Below are positions 8,773 through 16,508 of a stretch of 64,000 nucleotides of DNA, piece after piece. Below the pieces are notes generated by a model, which saw only the letters and a list, made by a program, of their open reading frames with translations, was not told where the DNA came from and ran no database searches. Both the position numbers and the translations under genes were made by a program. The stretch lies in NCBI GenBank assembly GCA_003235365.1, contig QJWJ01000513.1, positions 1-64,000 of the forward strand, read 5' to 3'. Numbering within the stretch: position 1 is the first letter of the stretch; the number at the start of each line of letters is the position of its first letter. This DNA comes from Deltaproteobacteria bacterium (GTDB lineage Bacteria; Myxococcota_A; Polyangia; Polyangiales; Polyangiaceae).

Positions 8773-9897
8773 ATGGCGATTCGTACAGAAGTGAAGGTTG
8801 GCGCGTTCGTGGTCATTGGGGCCTTGGTGAGCGCGATGATGGTGTTCATGATCGGGCGCTCCAACCGACTATTCGAGACCAAATCCATCTATCGGGCGGA
8901 GTTCGACGACGTCGAAGGGCTGGGAACCGGCGCCCCCGTGCTGATGGGTGGCGTGAACATCGGTCACGTGGAAGCGGTCGAATACCCCGAGGACGAGTCG
9001 CGGTCGGAAGTGATCGTTCAGTTGGCGATCGTGCGATCTGAAGCACGCCGGATTCGAACCGACAGCCGCGCCGCAGTTGCCCCCAAGGGCATGCTCGGTG
9101 ACAAGTTGATCGCGATCACGAAAGGCTCGGTGGGCAAGGATCCGCTGCCCGAGGGCTCGATGATCCCCAGCACTCAGCAACAAGGTCTGCTGGCGCGCGT
9201 CGAGATGCTCGGCGAGAAGGCAGACAGTGTGCTCGGCAATCTCGAGAAGACGAGCGGCACCCTCGCTGGCGAAGATTTTCGCGAGGACGTCGCGACCAGC
9301 GTGCGCTCCGCACGCAACATCCTCGAGACGCTCGACCGCGGGGAAGGCTACGTCCCGCGCCTGCTGCGCGACGAGGCGGAAGCCGAACGCCTTTCGAAGG
9401 CGATAGCCAACCTCGAGCGCGCCTCGGGGCAGATGACTCATCTCATTGCGCAGCTCGACAAGACGGTAGCGCGGGTCAATCAAGGGCCTGGGTTCGCTCA
9501 CGAGGTCATCTACGGCGAAGAGGGAACCCGGTCGTTGCAGCAGATCGGCAACGCCGCCGAACAGGTCGCGCAAACGCTTCAAGGCATTCGCGAAGGCGAT
9601 GGCCTCGCCAAGAACCTGTTGTACGGTGGCGGCGAAGAGGGGGACGCAGAGAAAGCCATGTCGGATCTGGCGGCGATCACCGGAGATCTCCGCGTCATGG
9701 TCCGTGGCGTCAAGGAGGGCAAGGGCACACTCGGTGCGCTGATGGTCGACCCCTCCGTCTACGAGGACTTGAAGGTCCTGTTGGGCAACGTGCAGCGCAA
9801 CGAAGTGCTGCGCGCCCTCGTCCGCTACTCGATCGCCCGCGACGAGAAGACGTCCCCCGTCAAGCCGTTGCCTCCTCCAGCTTCGGCCTCCCAGTGA
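8773..9897 (+). CDS. MCE (MlaD-type) lipid-binding protein, long form
   Basis: MCE proteins form hexameric periplasmic rings or tubes that shuttle lipids. One N-terminal anchor (about 9-27, VGAFVVIGALVSAMMVFMI) is followed by an MCE domain (about 38-118) with GLGTGAPVLMGGVNIGHVE and the conserved GMLGDKLIAI. From about 150 to 350 there is a long helical region of repeated amphipathic segments, rich in Leu and Ala, as in longer Mla/YebT-like tubes. A Pro/Ala tail ends it. At 374 residues it is about twice the length of E. coli MlaD. It presumably works with the ATPase upstream. The absence of MlaB, C and E nearby means the partners are unlinked. Confidence 0.88.
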   Translation: MAIRTEVKVGAFVVIGALVSAMMVFMIGRSNRLFETKSIYRAEFDDVEGLGTGAPVLMGGVNIGHVEAVEYPEDESRSEVIVQLAIVRSEARRIRTDSRAAVAPKGMLGDKLIAITKGSVGKDPLPEGSMIPSTQQQGLLARVEMLGEKADSVLGNLEKTSGTLAGEDFREDVATSVRSARNILETLDRGEGYVPRLLRDEAEAERLSKAIANLERASGQMTHLIAQLDKTVARVNQGPGFAHEVIYGEEGTRSLQQIGNAAEQVAQTLQGIREGDGLAKNLLYGGGEEGDAEKAMSDLAAITGDLRVMVRGVKEGKGTLGALMVDPSVYEDLKVLLGNVQRNEVLRALVRYSIARDEKTSPVKPLPPPASASQ

Positions 9898-9972
9898 CAC
9901 CACCGGTCAGCGGGCCAGGCGTCGGCAACCGCACGACATAGCCCGCTTCCTGTCGGTCTGGCGCAAGACGAC

Positions 9973-9978
9973 TATACT
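9973..9978 (+). promoter_or_regulatory. -10 element of the S41 protease gene, possibly leaderless
   Basis: TATACT lies 8 bases before the ATG at 9987. A start about 7 nt downstream would give a transcript with almost no leader. No Shine-Dalgarno is visible before the ATG, which fits leaderless translation. No good -35 is seen at 16-18 bp. Confidence 0.4.
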
Positions 9979-9986
9979 GACGCGCA

Positions 9987-12900
9987 ATGCGTCTACTCGA
10001 ACGTTCCACGCGACTTCTGGCGATTCTGAGCTTCGCCTGGCTTGCATCCCACTTTGCTCTCAAGTTCGGTTCAGGCGGATTGTGGCGGGGTCTCGGAGCT
10101 GCCCACGCCGTTACTGGCGAACCAGCTGCGGATCAACCCTACGACTTGACCCAACTCGTCGCGGTCAACGAGACGCTCAAGAAGATCAGAGGCAAGTACG
10201 TCGACCCGACTCGGGTCAAGCCGCGGCAGATGTTCCTCAGCGCCCTCAACCAAGTGCAGCGAGAGGTGGCTCAGGTGATCGTGCTGCACGACGAACGATC
10301 GCCGAGCGTGCGCGTCAGAGTAGATACGGAGGAACGCGAGTTTCGCGTCGACAACGTCCAGGGACCTTGGGACGTCTCTGCTCGATTGAGGGAGGTGTTT
10401 GCATTTCTGCAGAAGCACCTGGAGCACACGGAGGTGAAACTCGAACAGGTCGAGTACGCGGCCTGCAACGGCATTTTGCAGACGCTCGATCCCCACAGCG
10501 TGTTTCTCAGTCCCGACGCTTACCGTGAAATGAACCTGTCGACGTCAGGTCACTTCGGTGGGCTCGGCATCGTGATATCCATCCGAGATCAAATGCTGAC
10601 CGTGATGCGACCGATGCCCGACACGCCGGCGTGGCGCAGCGGGTTGAGACGACTCGATCGAATCTTGAAGATCAACAACGAGTCGACGATGAACATGCCG
10701 CTCGACGACGCAGTGAGCAGGCTGCGAGGCAAACCCGGATCCGACGTGACCATTTGGGTCCAGCGCGATGGCAAAGAAGGCTGGAAGGGCGCTCGCCCGT
10801 TCAAGCTCGTTCGCGAGATCATCAAGATCAAGAGTGTCGATCAGCGCGAGCTGGAGCCGGGCATCGGCTACGTGCGCTTGCGCCAGTTTCAAGCGAGCAC
10901 GGCCGATGAACTCCAAGACGCGCTGGCGCAGTTCCGACGTGCTCCGGGAGGCATCAAGGGGTTGGTCATGGACCTGCGCGACAACCCCGGTGGGTTGCTG
11001 GACCAGGCGGCGAAGGTCGCGGACACCTTCCTATCACGAGGAGTGATCGTTTCCACGGTCGGCAGCTCCGAAGGGCGCGACGAGAAGCGCGCTCAGCGGG
11101 CGGGGACCGAACCCGATTACCCCGTCGTGGTCTTGGTCGACGGTTCGTCGGCCAGCGCCAGCGAGATCGTTTCCGGCGCCTTGAAGAATCACGACCGCGC
11201 CGTGATCGTCGGTCGCACGACGTTCGGTAAAGGATCGGTCCAGCTCGTATTTTCGTCGATCGCGCAAGGGGCCGCGCTCAAGCTCACCGTTGCGCAGTAC
11301 CTGACCCCCGGCGACATCTCCATTCAGGGGGTCGGCGTCACCCCCGACGTCGAACTCGACCCGATGACGGCGGACACGTTGGAGATGGACTTGTACCGGC
11401 CGGAACGGCGTTTCAGCGAGCGCGAGCTCGAGCGCAGCCTGACCAACAGCGCCGCGCGCAGCACTGATCGTCCGTGGGTGACACTGCGTTACAACCTGCC
11501 CGAGAGCGAACGTGCCGAGATGCGCGAGTGGGGGTCGATGCGCGACGAATTCTACCTGGACTTGCCTATCCGTTTTGCTCGCGATTTGGTCAAGCGGCTA
11601 CCCCGGGGCAAGCGTCGCTTGGAGCAGCTCGAAGCGACGTCGACGTTCATCGAGCAAGAGCAAGAGGCTCAGTTGTCGTCGATCGCCAAGGACTTGCAGC
11701 AGCTCGGGATCGATTGGAGTAGCCGCCCTGCAACACCGGTGTCGACGGTCACCGCTGAGAACTTCGCCGTTGGAGTGAAGACGGACCGGCCCGGCGACAC
11801 CGTCGAGGCCGGGCAGCCCGTGACGCTCGAGGTGAGCGTCACGAACAACTCGTCCGAGCCCGTGTACCAGCTGCGAGCGCTGACGAAGAGCGACAGCGGT
11901 TACTACGACGAGAAGGAGCTGTTGTTCGGCAAGGTCGATCCGGGGCAAACGGTGACGGCCAAGTCGCCCCTCGGGTTCTGTCGGATTCAAGGGCGTAAAC
12001 CTGGTTCGTCCAAACCGGTGCCCGTGGACGCTCCGCGTGAGTGCAAGATCCCGACGGACGCCCCAACTCGTCAGGACGTCGTCAAGGTGCGTTTTACCGC
12101 AGACGGTAGCGCTGCACCTGCCGAAGCCGAGTTGCGACCCACGGTGCATCAACTGGAAGATCCCATCTTCTCGTACACCTACCAGCTCGTCGACAATCGT
12201 GCGGGTAACGGCGACGGTCAGGTATCACGGGGCGAGGGCATGACCCTATACTTGGACGTGAAGAACATCGGCAAAGGCAAGTCGATGACGACGCAGGCGT
12301 ACCTGCGCAACCTCACGGGCGATGGACTGTTACTTCACGCAGGGCGCTTCGACATTTCCAACATGAATCCGGGCGACACGCGTCGGGTTGCGTTTACCTT
12401 CGACGTTCTCGATACGCTCTCGGACGACTTCGCAAAGGTCGAAGTGAGCGTGATCGACGAGGACCTGCGCGCCACGGCTAGCGAGAAGATCTCCATCCCG
12501 ATCGTCAAGAACGGATTGCAGGTCGTTGCTGGCAATGGCTCGAGCAAAGTCGGGGCGCGCGTTCGGGTGCTGACCCAACCACTGCATTCGGCAATTGCGG
12601 TCGGAGCGCTGCAGCCCGGTTCGGTCGTCAAGCGGCTCGGGTCGTTTGGCGAGTTCACCAAGGTCAGCCTCGGCGATGATCGATTCGGTTTCGTCGAGAC
12701 CAAGCAGCTCAGCGATGCCGGGGGCGGCGCCGAACGAATCCAATTCGAGCCGCTGATGACGCATTCGCCTCCACTGATCGAGGTTCAGCCTGCCAGTCTT
12801 GCGACGCGCAGTGACAAGGTGCGCATCATGGGCAAGGCTGCAGACGGAGATCAGGTGCTCGATACGTACATCTTCGTCGGCTCGCAGAAGGTGTTTTACC

Positions 12901-13121
12901 AGTCCAATCGCAATGGCACCGACCAGAAGTTGATGAGCTTCGATCAGGAGGTCGAGCTGGAGCCCGGCATGAACGTGATCAGCGTCGTGTCGCGAGAAAA
13001 CGAGGACGTGGCGACGGCGCACACGCTCGTGGTTCGTCGTGACGGGCCGGGTGGCGAAGCGTTGCCGACGCCGAAGGGGGGCGCGTTCGGTGCCGATTGG
13101 GAGTTTACGCCCGCCGAGTGA
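9987..13121 (+). CDS. Large S41 carboxy-terminal processing protease with C-terminal extension
   Basis: This is a C-terminal processing (CtpA/Tsp-type) serine protease acting in the periplasm. An N-terminal signal or anchor (about 7-25) precedes a PDZ domain (about 185-265). The peptidase core has DLRDNPGG (329-336) and the Ser/Lys/Gln triad S390 (GSSASASEI), K415 and Q419 (FGKGSVQ), with the same 25- and 4-residue spacings as Tsp. Ordinary Ctp enzymes end near residue 500. Here another 500 residues follow, containing a predicted helical region and beta-rich modules with CARDB/DUF11-like phrases (GQPVTLEVSVTNNSSEPVYQL; GEGMTLYLDVKNIG), an SH3-like patch and a final beta domain. nnr starts 10 bases after the stop, so the two are probably co-transcribed. 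Confidence 0.93.
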   Translation: MRLLERSTRLLAILSFAWLASHFALKFGSGGLWRGLGAAHAVTGEPAADQPYDLTQLVAVNETLKKIRGKYVDPTRVKPRQMFLSALNQVQREVAQVIVLHDERSPSVRVRVDTEEREFRVDNVQGPWDVSARLREVFAFLQKHLEHTEVKLEQVEYAACNGILQTLDPHSVFLSPDAYREMNLSTSGHFGGLGIVISIRDQMLTVMRPMPDTPAWRSGLRRLDRILKINNESTMNMPLDDAVSRLRGKPGSDVTIWVQRDGKEGWKGARPFKLVREIIKIKSVDQRELEPGIGYVRLRQFQASTADELQDALAQFRRAPGGIKGLVMDLRDNPGGLLDQAAKVADTFLSRGVIVSTVGSSEGRDEKRAQRAGTEPDYPVVVLVDGSSASASEIVSGALKNHDRAVIVGRTTFGKGSVQLVFSSIAQGAALKLTVAQYLTPGDISIQGVGVTPDVELDPMTADTLEMDLYRPERRFSERELERSLTNSAARSTDRPWVTLRYNLPESERAEMREWGSMRDEFYLDLPIRFARDLVKRLPRGKRRLEQLEATSTFIEQEQEAQLSSIAKDLQQLGIDWSSRPATPVSTVTAENFAVGVKTDRPGDTVEAGQPVTLEVSVTNNSSEPVYQLRALTKSDSGYYDEKELLFGKVDPGQTVTAKSPLGFCRIQGRKPGSSKPVPVDAPRECKIPTDAPTRQDVVKVRFTADGSAAPAEAELRPTVHQLEDPIFSYTYQLVDNRAGNGDGQVSRGEGMTLYLDVKNIGKGKSMTTQAYLRNLTGDGLLLHAGRFDISNMNPGDTRRVAFTFDVLDTLSDDFAKVEVSVIDEDLRATASEKISIPIVKNGLQVVAGNGSSKVGARVRVLTQPLHSAIAVGALQPGSVVKRLGSFGEFTKVSLGDDRFGFVETKQLSDAGGGAERIQFEPLMTHSPPLIEVQPASLATRSDKVRIMGKAADGDQVLDTYIFVGSQKVFYQSNRNGTDQKLMSFDQEVELEPGMNVISVVSRENEDVATAHTLVVRRDGPGGEALPTPKGGAFGADWEFTPAE

Positions 13122-13131
13122 GGGATGAACG

Positions 13132-14649
13132 ATGAAGCCGGTGCTCAGTCGTGGGCGCAGTCGCGAGCTGGACCGTGTAGCCATCGAACAGCTCGGGATC
13201 CCCGGGCTCGTGTTGATGGAGAACGCGGGCCGCGGGGCGTGTGAGCTCCTCGTCGAGCACTTTGGCGACCATCCGGTCGTCGTCGTGTGCGGCTCGGGCA
13301 ACAACGGCGGCGATGGCTACGTGGTCGCCCGCCGGTTGTTGACGTTGGGCCGGTCGGTGCGAGTCGTGGCAACGACGCCGACCGGGGCGCTCCGAGGCGA
13401 CGCGGCCATCAACGCTGCTGCCTATCGCGCGTTGGGCGGTGCGATCGTGCTCGACGAATCCGATGACTGCTCGCTTCTCGCCGGCGCGGTCAGTGGTGCT
13501 GGAGTCGTCGTGGATGCCTTGTTCGGTACCGGATTGTCCCGCGTCGTCGAAGGACGACTGGCTTCGGTAATCCGTTTCATCAATGGCCTCGACTTGCCCG
13601 TACTGGCCCTAGACATTCCGTCCGGGATCGATGCCGACACGGGTGTGACGCTGGGTGTGGCGATTCGCGCGCGGCTGACGGCGACCTTTGCAGCGCTCAA
13701 GTGCGGATTGATGACGCCCAACGGTGCTGCGCACTGCGGCCGACTGCACGTGGTCGACATCGGCGTGGGGATTGCCCCGTTGCTCAGGGGCGCCGCGGAC
13801 GCAGACACCTTCGAAACGTCGGATGCGGCTGCCGTTCTCCGGGAGCGTCGGCGCCCAGCGCACAAGGGTGATGCTGGCCGGGTGATGCTGGTGGCGGGGT
13901 CAGTGGGCATGCTTGGAGCGGCGCGGTTGGCGGCGCGCGGAGCGCATCGAGGGGGGGCCGGGCTGGTGGCCGTTGCCACCACCGCCGAGGCCGCAGACGC
14001 GCTCGACGCTTCGACGTTGGAGACGATGACCACGCGCATCGGGACGGACGATCCCGTTGCGGAGTTGAAGGTCGCCGTCAGCCGGCAAGACGTCGTTGCC
14101 GTAGGGCCAGGGCTGGGTACCGGGGCCGTCGCGCGCAAGCTGGTCGAGGCGTTGGTGGCCGAGTGGGATCGAACCTTGGTGTTGGACGCCGACGCGCTGA
14201 ATCTCTTCGCGGGCCGAGCCGAGCAGCTCGCGCGAGCCGCCGGTCGTTTGATTCTCACGCCTCACCCCGCCGAGGCGGCGCGCTTGTTGGGCACCGGCGC
14301 CGAGCAAGTCGAGGCCGATCGGTACGGGAGCATCAAGCGGTTGGCGATGCTGACCGGAGCGACGGTGTTGCTCAAGGGCGCGCACACGTTGGTGAGCGAT
14401 GGGCAGCGCGTGCGGGTGAACACGTCGGGGAACGCTGCCCTGGCGGTGGGCGGAGCTGGGGACGTCTTGACGGGACTGGTTGCCGCGCTGGCCGTGCACT
14501 CGTCGCCCATGGATGCAGCCAGTTGCGCTGCGTGGCTCCACGGTCACGCCGCGCAGCTTTGGTCCGTCGAACATCAGACGACGTGCGGCATGCTCGCCCA
14601 CGAGATCGCCGACCGCATTCCGCGGGCGATCGCCGACGTGAGCGCGTGA
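13132..14649 (+). CDS. nnr: Bifunctional NAD(P)H-hydrate repair enzyme Nnr
   Basis: The enzyme repairs hydrated NADH and NADPH. The N-terminal epimerase domain (YjeF_N) interconverts R and S forms, and the C-terminal ADP/ATP-dependent dehydratase domain restores NAD(P)H. The N-domain shows MENAGRG and the Rossmann-like GSGNNGGDGY (54-63), then ALDIPSGIDADTG. The C-domain, related to ribokinases, has RRPAHKGDAGRVMLVAGS, GPGLG, LDADALN, LTPHPAEAARLLG and AVGGAGDVLTGLVAAL. The length (505) is normal for the fused form. It sits directly behind the S41 protease gene with no space for a promoter. Confidence 0.95.
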   Translation: MKPVLSRGRSRELDRVAIEQLGIPGLVLMENAGRGACELLVEHFGDHPVVVVCGSGNNGGDGYVVARRLLTLGRSVRVVATTPTGALRGDAAINAAAYRALGGAIVLDESDDCSLLAGAVSGAGVVVDALFGTGLSRVVEGRLASVIRFINGLDLPVLALDIPSGIDADTGVTLGVAIRARLTATFAALKCGLMTPNGAAHCGRLHVVDIGVGIAPLLRGAADADTFETSDAAAVLRERRRPAHKGDAGRVMLVAGSVGMLGAARLAARGAHRGGAGLVAVATTAEAADALDASTLETMTTRIGTDDPVAELKVAVSRQDVVAVGPGLGTGAVARKLVEALVAEWDRTLVLDADALNLFAGRAEQLARAAGRLILTPHPAEAARLLGTGAEQVEADRYGSIKRLAMLTGATVLLKGAHTLVSDGQRVRVNTSGNAALAVGGAGDVLTGLVAALAVHSSPMDAASCAAWLHGHAAQLWSVEHQTTCGMLAHEIADRIPRAIADVSA

Positions 14650-14842
14650 GAGGGTACCGGCGAGGCGCCGCAGTGCAATCCATCCTGCGCGACGCTTTCG
14701 GACGAGCAGGGTGAGGCGCGACTGATGACGGTCAGTGTCGGCAACCCCCAAAATCCAGGATCGTGGTCCGTCGTGGCCGCATCGGATTGACGATCGCGCT
14801 GACGTTTCGCCCGCGTCAGGGCGTCCGCTGTGCCCGACTTGT

Positions 14843-14868
14843 TGTCAGCGAGACTCGGGGTGCTGACA
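14843..14868 (+). promoter_or_regulatory. Candidate enhancer site (UAS) for a sigma-54 activator
   Basis: TGTCAGC and GCTGACA form a perfect 7-bp inverted repeat around 12 bases. Its centre lies about 88 bp upstream of the GG of the -24 element, the usual distance for bacterial enhancer-binding-protein sites, many of which have TGT...ACA ends. The activator cannot be named from the sequence. Confidence 0.5.
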
Positions 14869-14942
14869 GAATGACACGCCTCACCCCGCCAACCGGCTAT
14901 TGAACATCCAACAAATTCGAATGGTTAGCGATCTCGGTCGCC

Positions 14943-14957
14943 TGGCACGTGGCTTGC
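14943..14957 (+). promoter_or_regulatory. Sigma-54 (-24/-12) promoter
   Basis: TGGCACG-TGGC-TTGC matches the -24/-12 consensus TGGCACG-N4-TTGC exactly, with GG and GC 10 bases apart. The predicted start is near 14969, only about 3 nt before the ATG at 14972, so the message would be nearly leaderless. The AGGAG at 14960-14964 would then lie upstream of the transcript. That conflict keeps confidence moderate. Confidence 0.5.
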
Positions 14958-14971
14958 GTAGGAGTGGAAGC

Positions 14972-15532
14972 ATGCAAGCTGCACTTCACTTCGAGTCAGA
15001 CGAATGCGAACGGCCCACGCTGACCCTCATCGAGGGCGGAGCGGGGTTTCGCGCCCAGCTGCAGGACGTCACACCGCAGCTGTTTCCTCGCGCGCTCCAG
15101 CTCACCCGCCATCCCGAGCGAGCGCGGGATCTCGTTCAGGACACGTTGCTACGCGCGTTGCGATTCGAGGCGACGTTCACTCCAGGTAGCAACCTTCGAG
15201 CGTGGCTCGCGCAGGTGATGTACAGCGTGTTCGTCAGTCAGTGTCGACGTCGCGGGCGAGAGCGCGCGCTGCTGACGGCCCTCGGCGGCGATCCGTGCTT
15301 CTGGACTCAGGCCTCGACCGGGCCTGTCGTGGAGGCGTTGTCACCTGGCATGCAAGCGTGCTTGGCCGAGCTCCCCGAAGAGTTCGCACGAGTACTGCTG
15401 TTGGTCGACGTCGCGGAGATGCCGTACAGGGACGCCGCCGAGCAGTTGGGCGTTCCCGTCGGAACGATCATGAGCCGACTACATCGCGCGCGTAAGTCTT
15501 TGAGACGTCGTCTCGAGGATGAGGCGGCGTGA
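14972..15532 (+). CDS. ECF-type RNA polymerase sigma factor
   Basis: This is an extracytoplasmic-function sigma factor of about 186 residues. Region 2 shows LFPRALQLTRHPERARDLVQDTLLRALR, and region 4 shows LPEEFARVLLLVDVAEMPYRDAAEQLGVPVGTIMSRLHRARKSLRRRL as two adjacent blocks of the helix-turn-helix. The frame is open back to a TTG at 14900. I chose the ATG at 14972 because of AGGAG upstream and the normal length it gives. No anti-sigma gene follows: the next gene is convergent. Control may instead be transcriptional, through the sigma-54-like promoter and upstream palindrome just before it. Target genes are unknown. Confidence 0.88.
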   Translation: MQAALHFESDECERPTLTLIEGGAGFRAQLQDVTPQLFPRALQLTRHPERARDLVQDTLLRALRFEATFTPGSNLRAWLAQVMYSVFVSQCRRRGRERALLTALGGDPCFWTQASTGPVVEALSPGMQACLAELPEEFARVLLLVDVAEMPYRDAAEQLGVPVGTIMSRLHRARKSLRRRLEDEAA

Positions 15533-15588
15533 GTCCGACGCCTGGCGCGTGCTGGGCGACACCTTGGTGCGCCTCGGCGGTCGGCGTG

Positions 15589-16446
15589 TCATCGTTCGAA
15601 GCAGTACAGTCGCAAGCGCGTCGAACAGGTGGGGACGAGGTTTTCCGTCCACAGTCGACTCGCCGCGCCGCTGCTGCCGCACAGAGCGTTGCCGGCGCTG
15701 CTGTTCGTAAATCCGTCACAGTCAGTCGGGTAGCCGCTACCGTCGGCGAGCGTGCCCGTCCAGACGTCGCCAGTCGCGGGTTCGACGAACTCGTCGACCG
15801 CGATGGCGGAGGCTAACGTCGTGTCGACGAGATCGTCCCAACTGCTCGCGACCGATGTGCCGTCGAGTAACTCGTAGGCGACGTCGTCATGGGGGAAGCG
15901 GTTGGCGACGGGATCGGCCGCCGTCGACAACCACGCCCGGAACGCGCCCGTCAAACCCGCTGCTGCGGCGTGCTGTGTGCACAGCAGATCGGCCCCTTCG
16001 ATACCACCGAGAGCGGCGTCGTAGAAGCTGCTGGTGACGAACACGCGGCGAGCCTTCGGCCCGGCATCGTTCGCGCTGGCGTCGACGTCGGGCGGCCCCG
16101 CATCGATTGCCGGCGGATCATTGCCCGCGTCGCGGTGGTCGTCTACCGAGGCATCGACGGACGGCAACGTCGCCGCGTCCATCCGTGTCGGCTGGCGCCG
16201 GAAGCGCCCCGGGTCGATCGCCGCGTCGCGAGGCAGCCCTGCGTCGAGGGTTGCGAAGTGGCTCGGTCCGGAGTCGGGGCCCGAATCACCTGTGGTTTGT
16301 CGGATCCCCGAGTCGAAGAGGACAATCGAGGCGTCCGGGTCTGGCGGGGTGGCGTGGGCGGTTTCGTCTGGTGGCTCGCGATGGCTGCTGCTGCACGCCG
16401 TGCACGCAAATACGACCGTCAGAGTCAGCCCCGGTACGGTCGTCAT
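15589..16446 (-). CDS. Lipoprotein with DUF1554-like domain
   Basis: The N-terminus (MTTVPGLTLTVVFACTACSS) is a short signal with two possible lipobox cysteines, so it is a predicted lipoprotein. About 110 residues of low-complexity Asp/Ala/Gly/Pro linker follow, a style common in myxobacterial surface lipoproteins. The C-terminal 140 residues begin RRVFVTSSFYDAALGGIEGADLLC and contain FRAWLS, VWTGTLADG and a terminal cysteine, resembling DUF1554, a disulfide-containing secreted domain known from Leptospira and myxobacteria. Its function is unknown. A GTG at 16455 would add three residues, but the ATG at 16446 gives a better signal peptide. It lies 62 bp downstream of the CNT transporter gene on the same strand and may share its transcript. 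Confidence 0.72.
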   Translation of the reverse strand: MTTVPGLTLTVVFACTACSSSHREPPDETAHATPPDPDASIVLFDSGIRQTTGDSGPDSGPSHFATLDAGLPRDAAIDPGRFRRQPTRMDAATLPSVDASVDDHRDAGNDPPAIDAGPPDVDASANDAGPKARRVFVTSSFYDAALGGIEGADLLCTQHAAAAGLTGAFRAWLSTAADPVANRFPHDDVAYELLDGTSVASSWDDLVDTTLASAIAVDEFVEPATGDVWTGTLADGSGYPTDCDGFTNSSAGNALCGSSGAASRLWTENLVPTCSTRLRLYCFER

Positions 16447-16508
16447 TGGGCGCACCGATCTCGTTCATCCCGAGTGACCATTGCTCGCGGCAGAACAACT
16501 CTTGGAGT

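Larger units (their letters stand above)
14650..14971. other. Regulatory region upstream of the ECF sigma gene
   Basis: There is no gene in these 322 bases. A 6-bp inverted repeat CTGACG/CGTCAG (14799-14804, 14814-14819) may terminate nnr. An operator-like palindrome at 14843-14868 and a sigma-54-type promoter at 14943-14957 are listed separately. Confidence 0.55.

Noticed and set aside
14900-14971. Upstream extension of the ECF sigma gene from TTG 14900
   Set aside because: It would read through the sigma-54-like promoter and has no ribosome binding site. The ATG at 14972 gives a normal ECF length.
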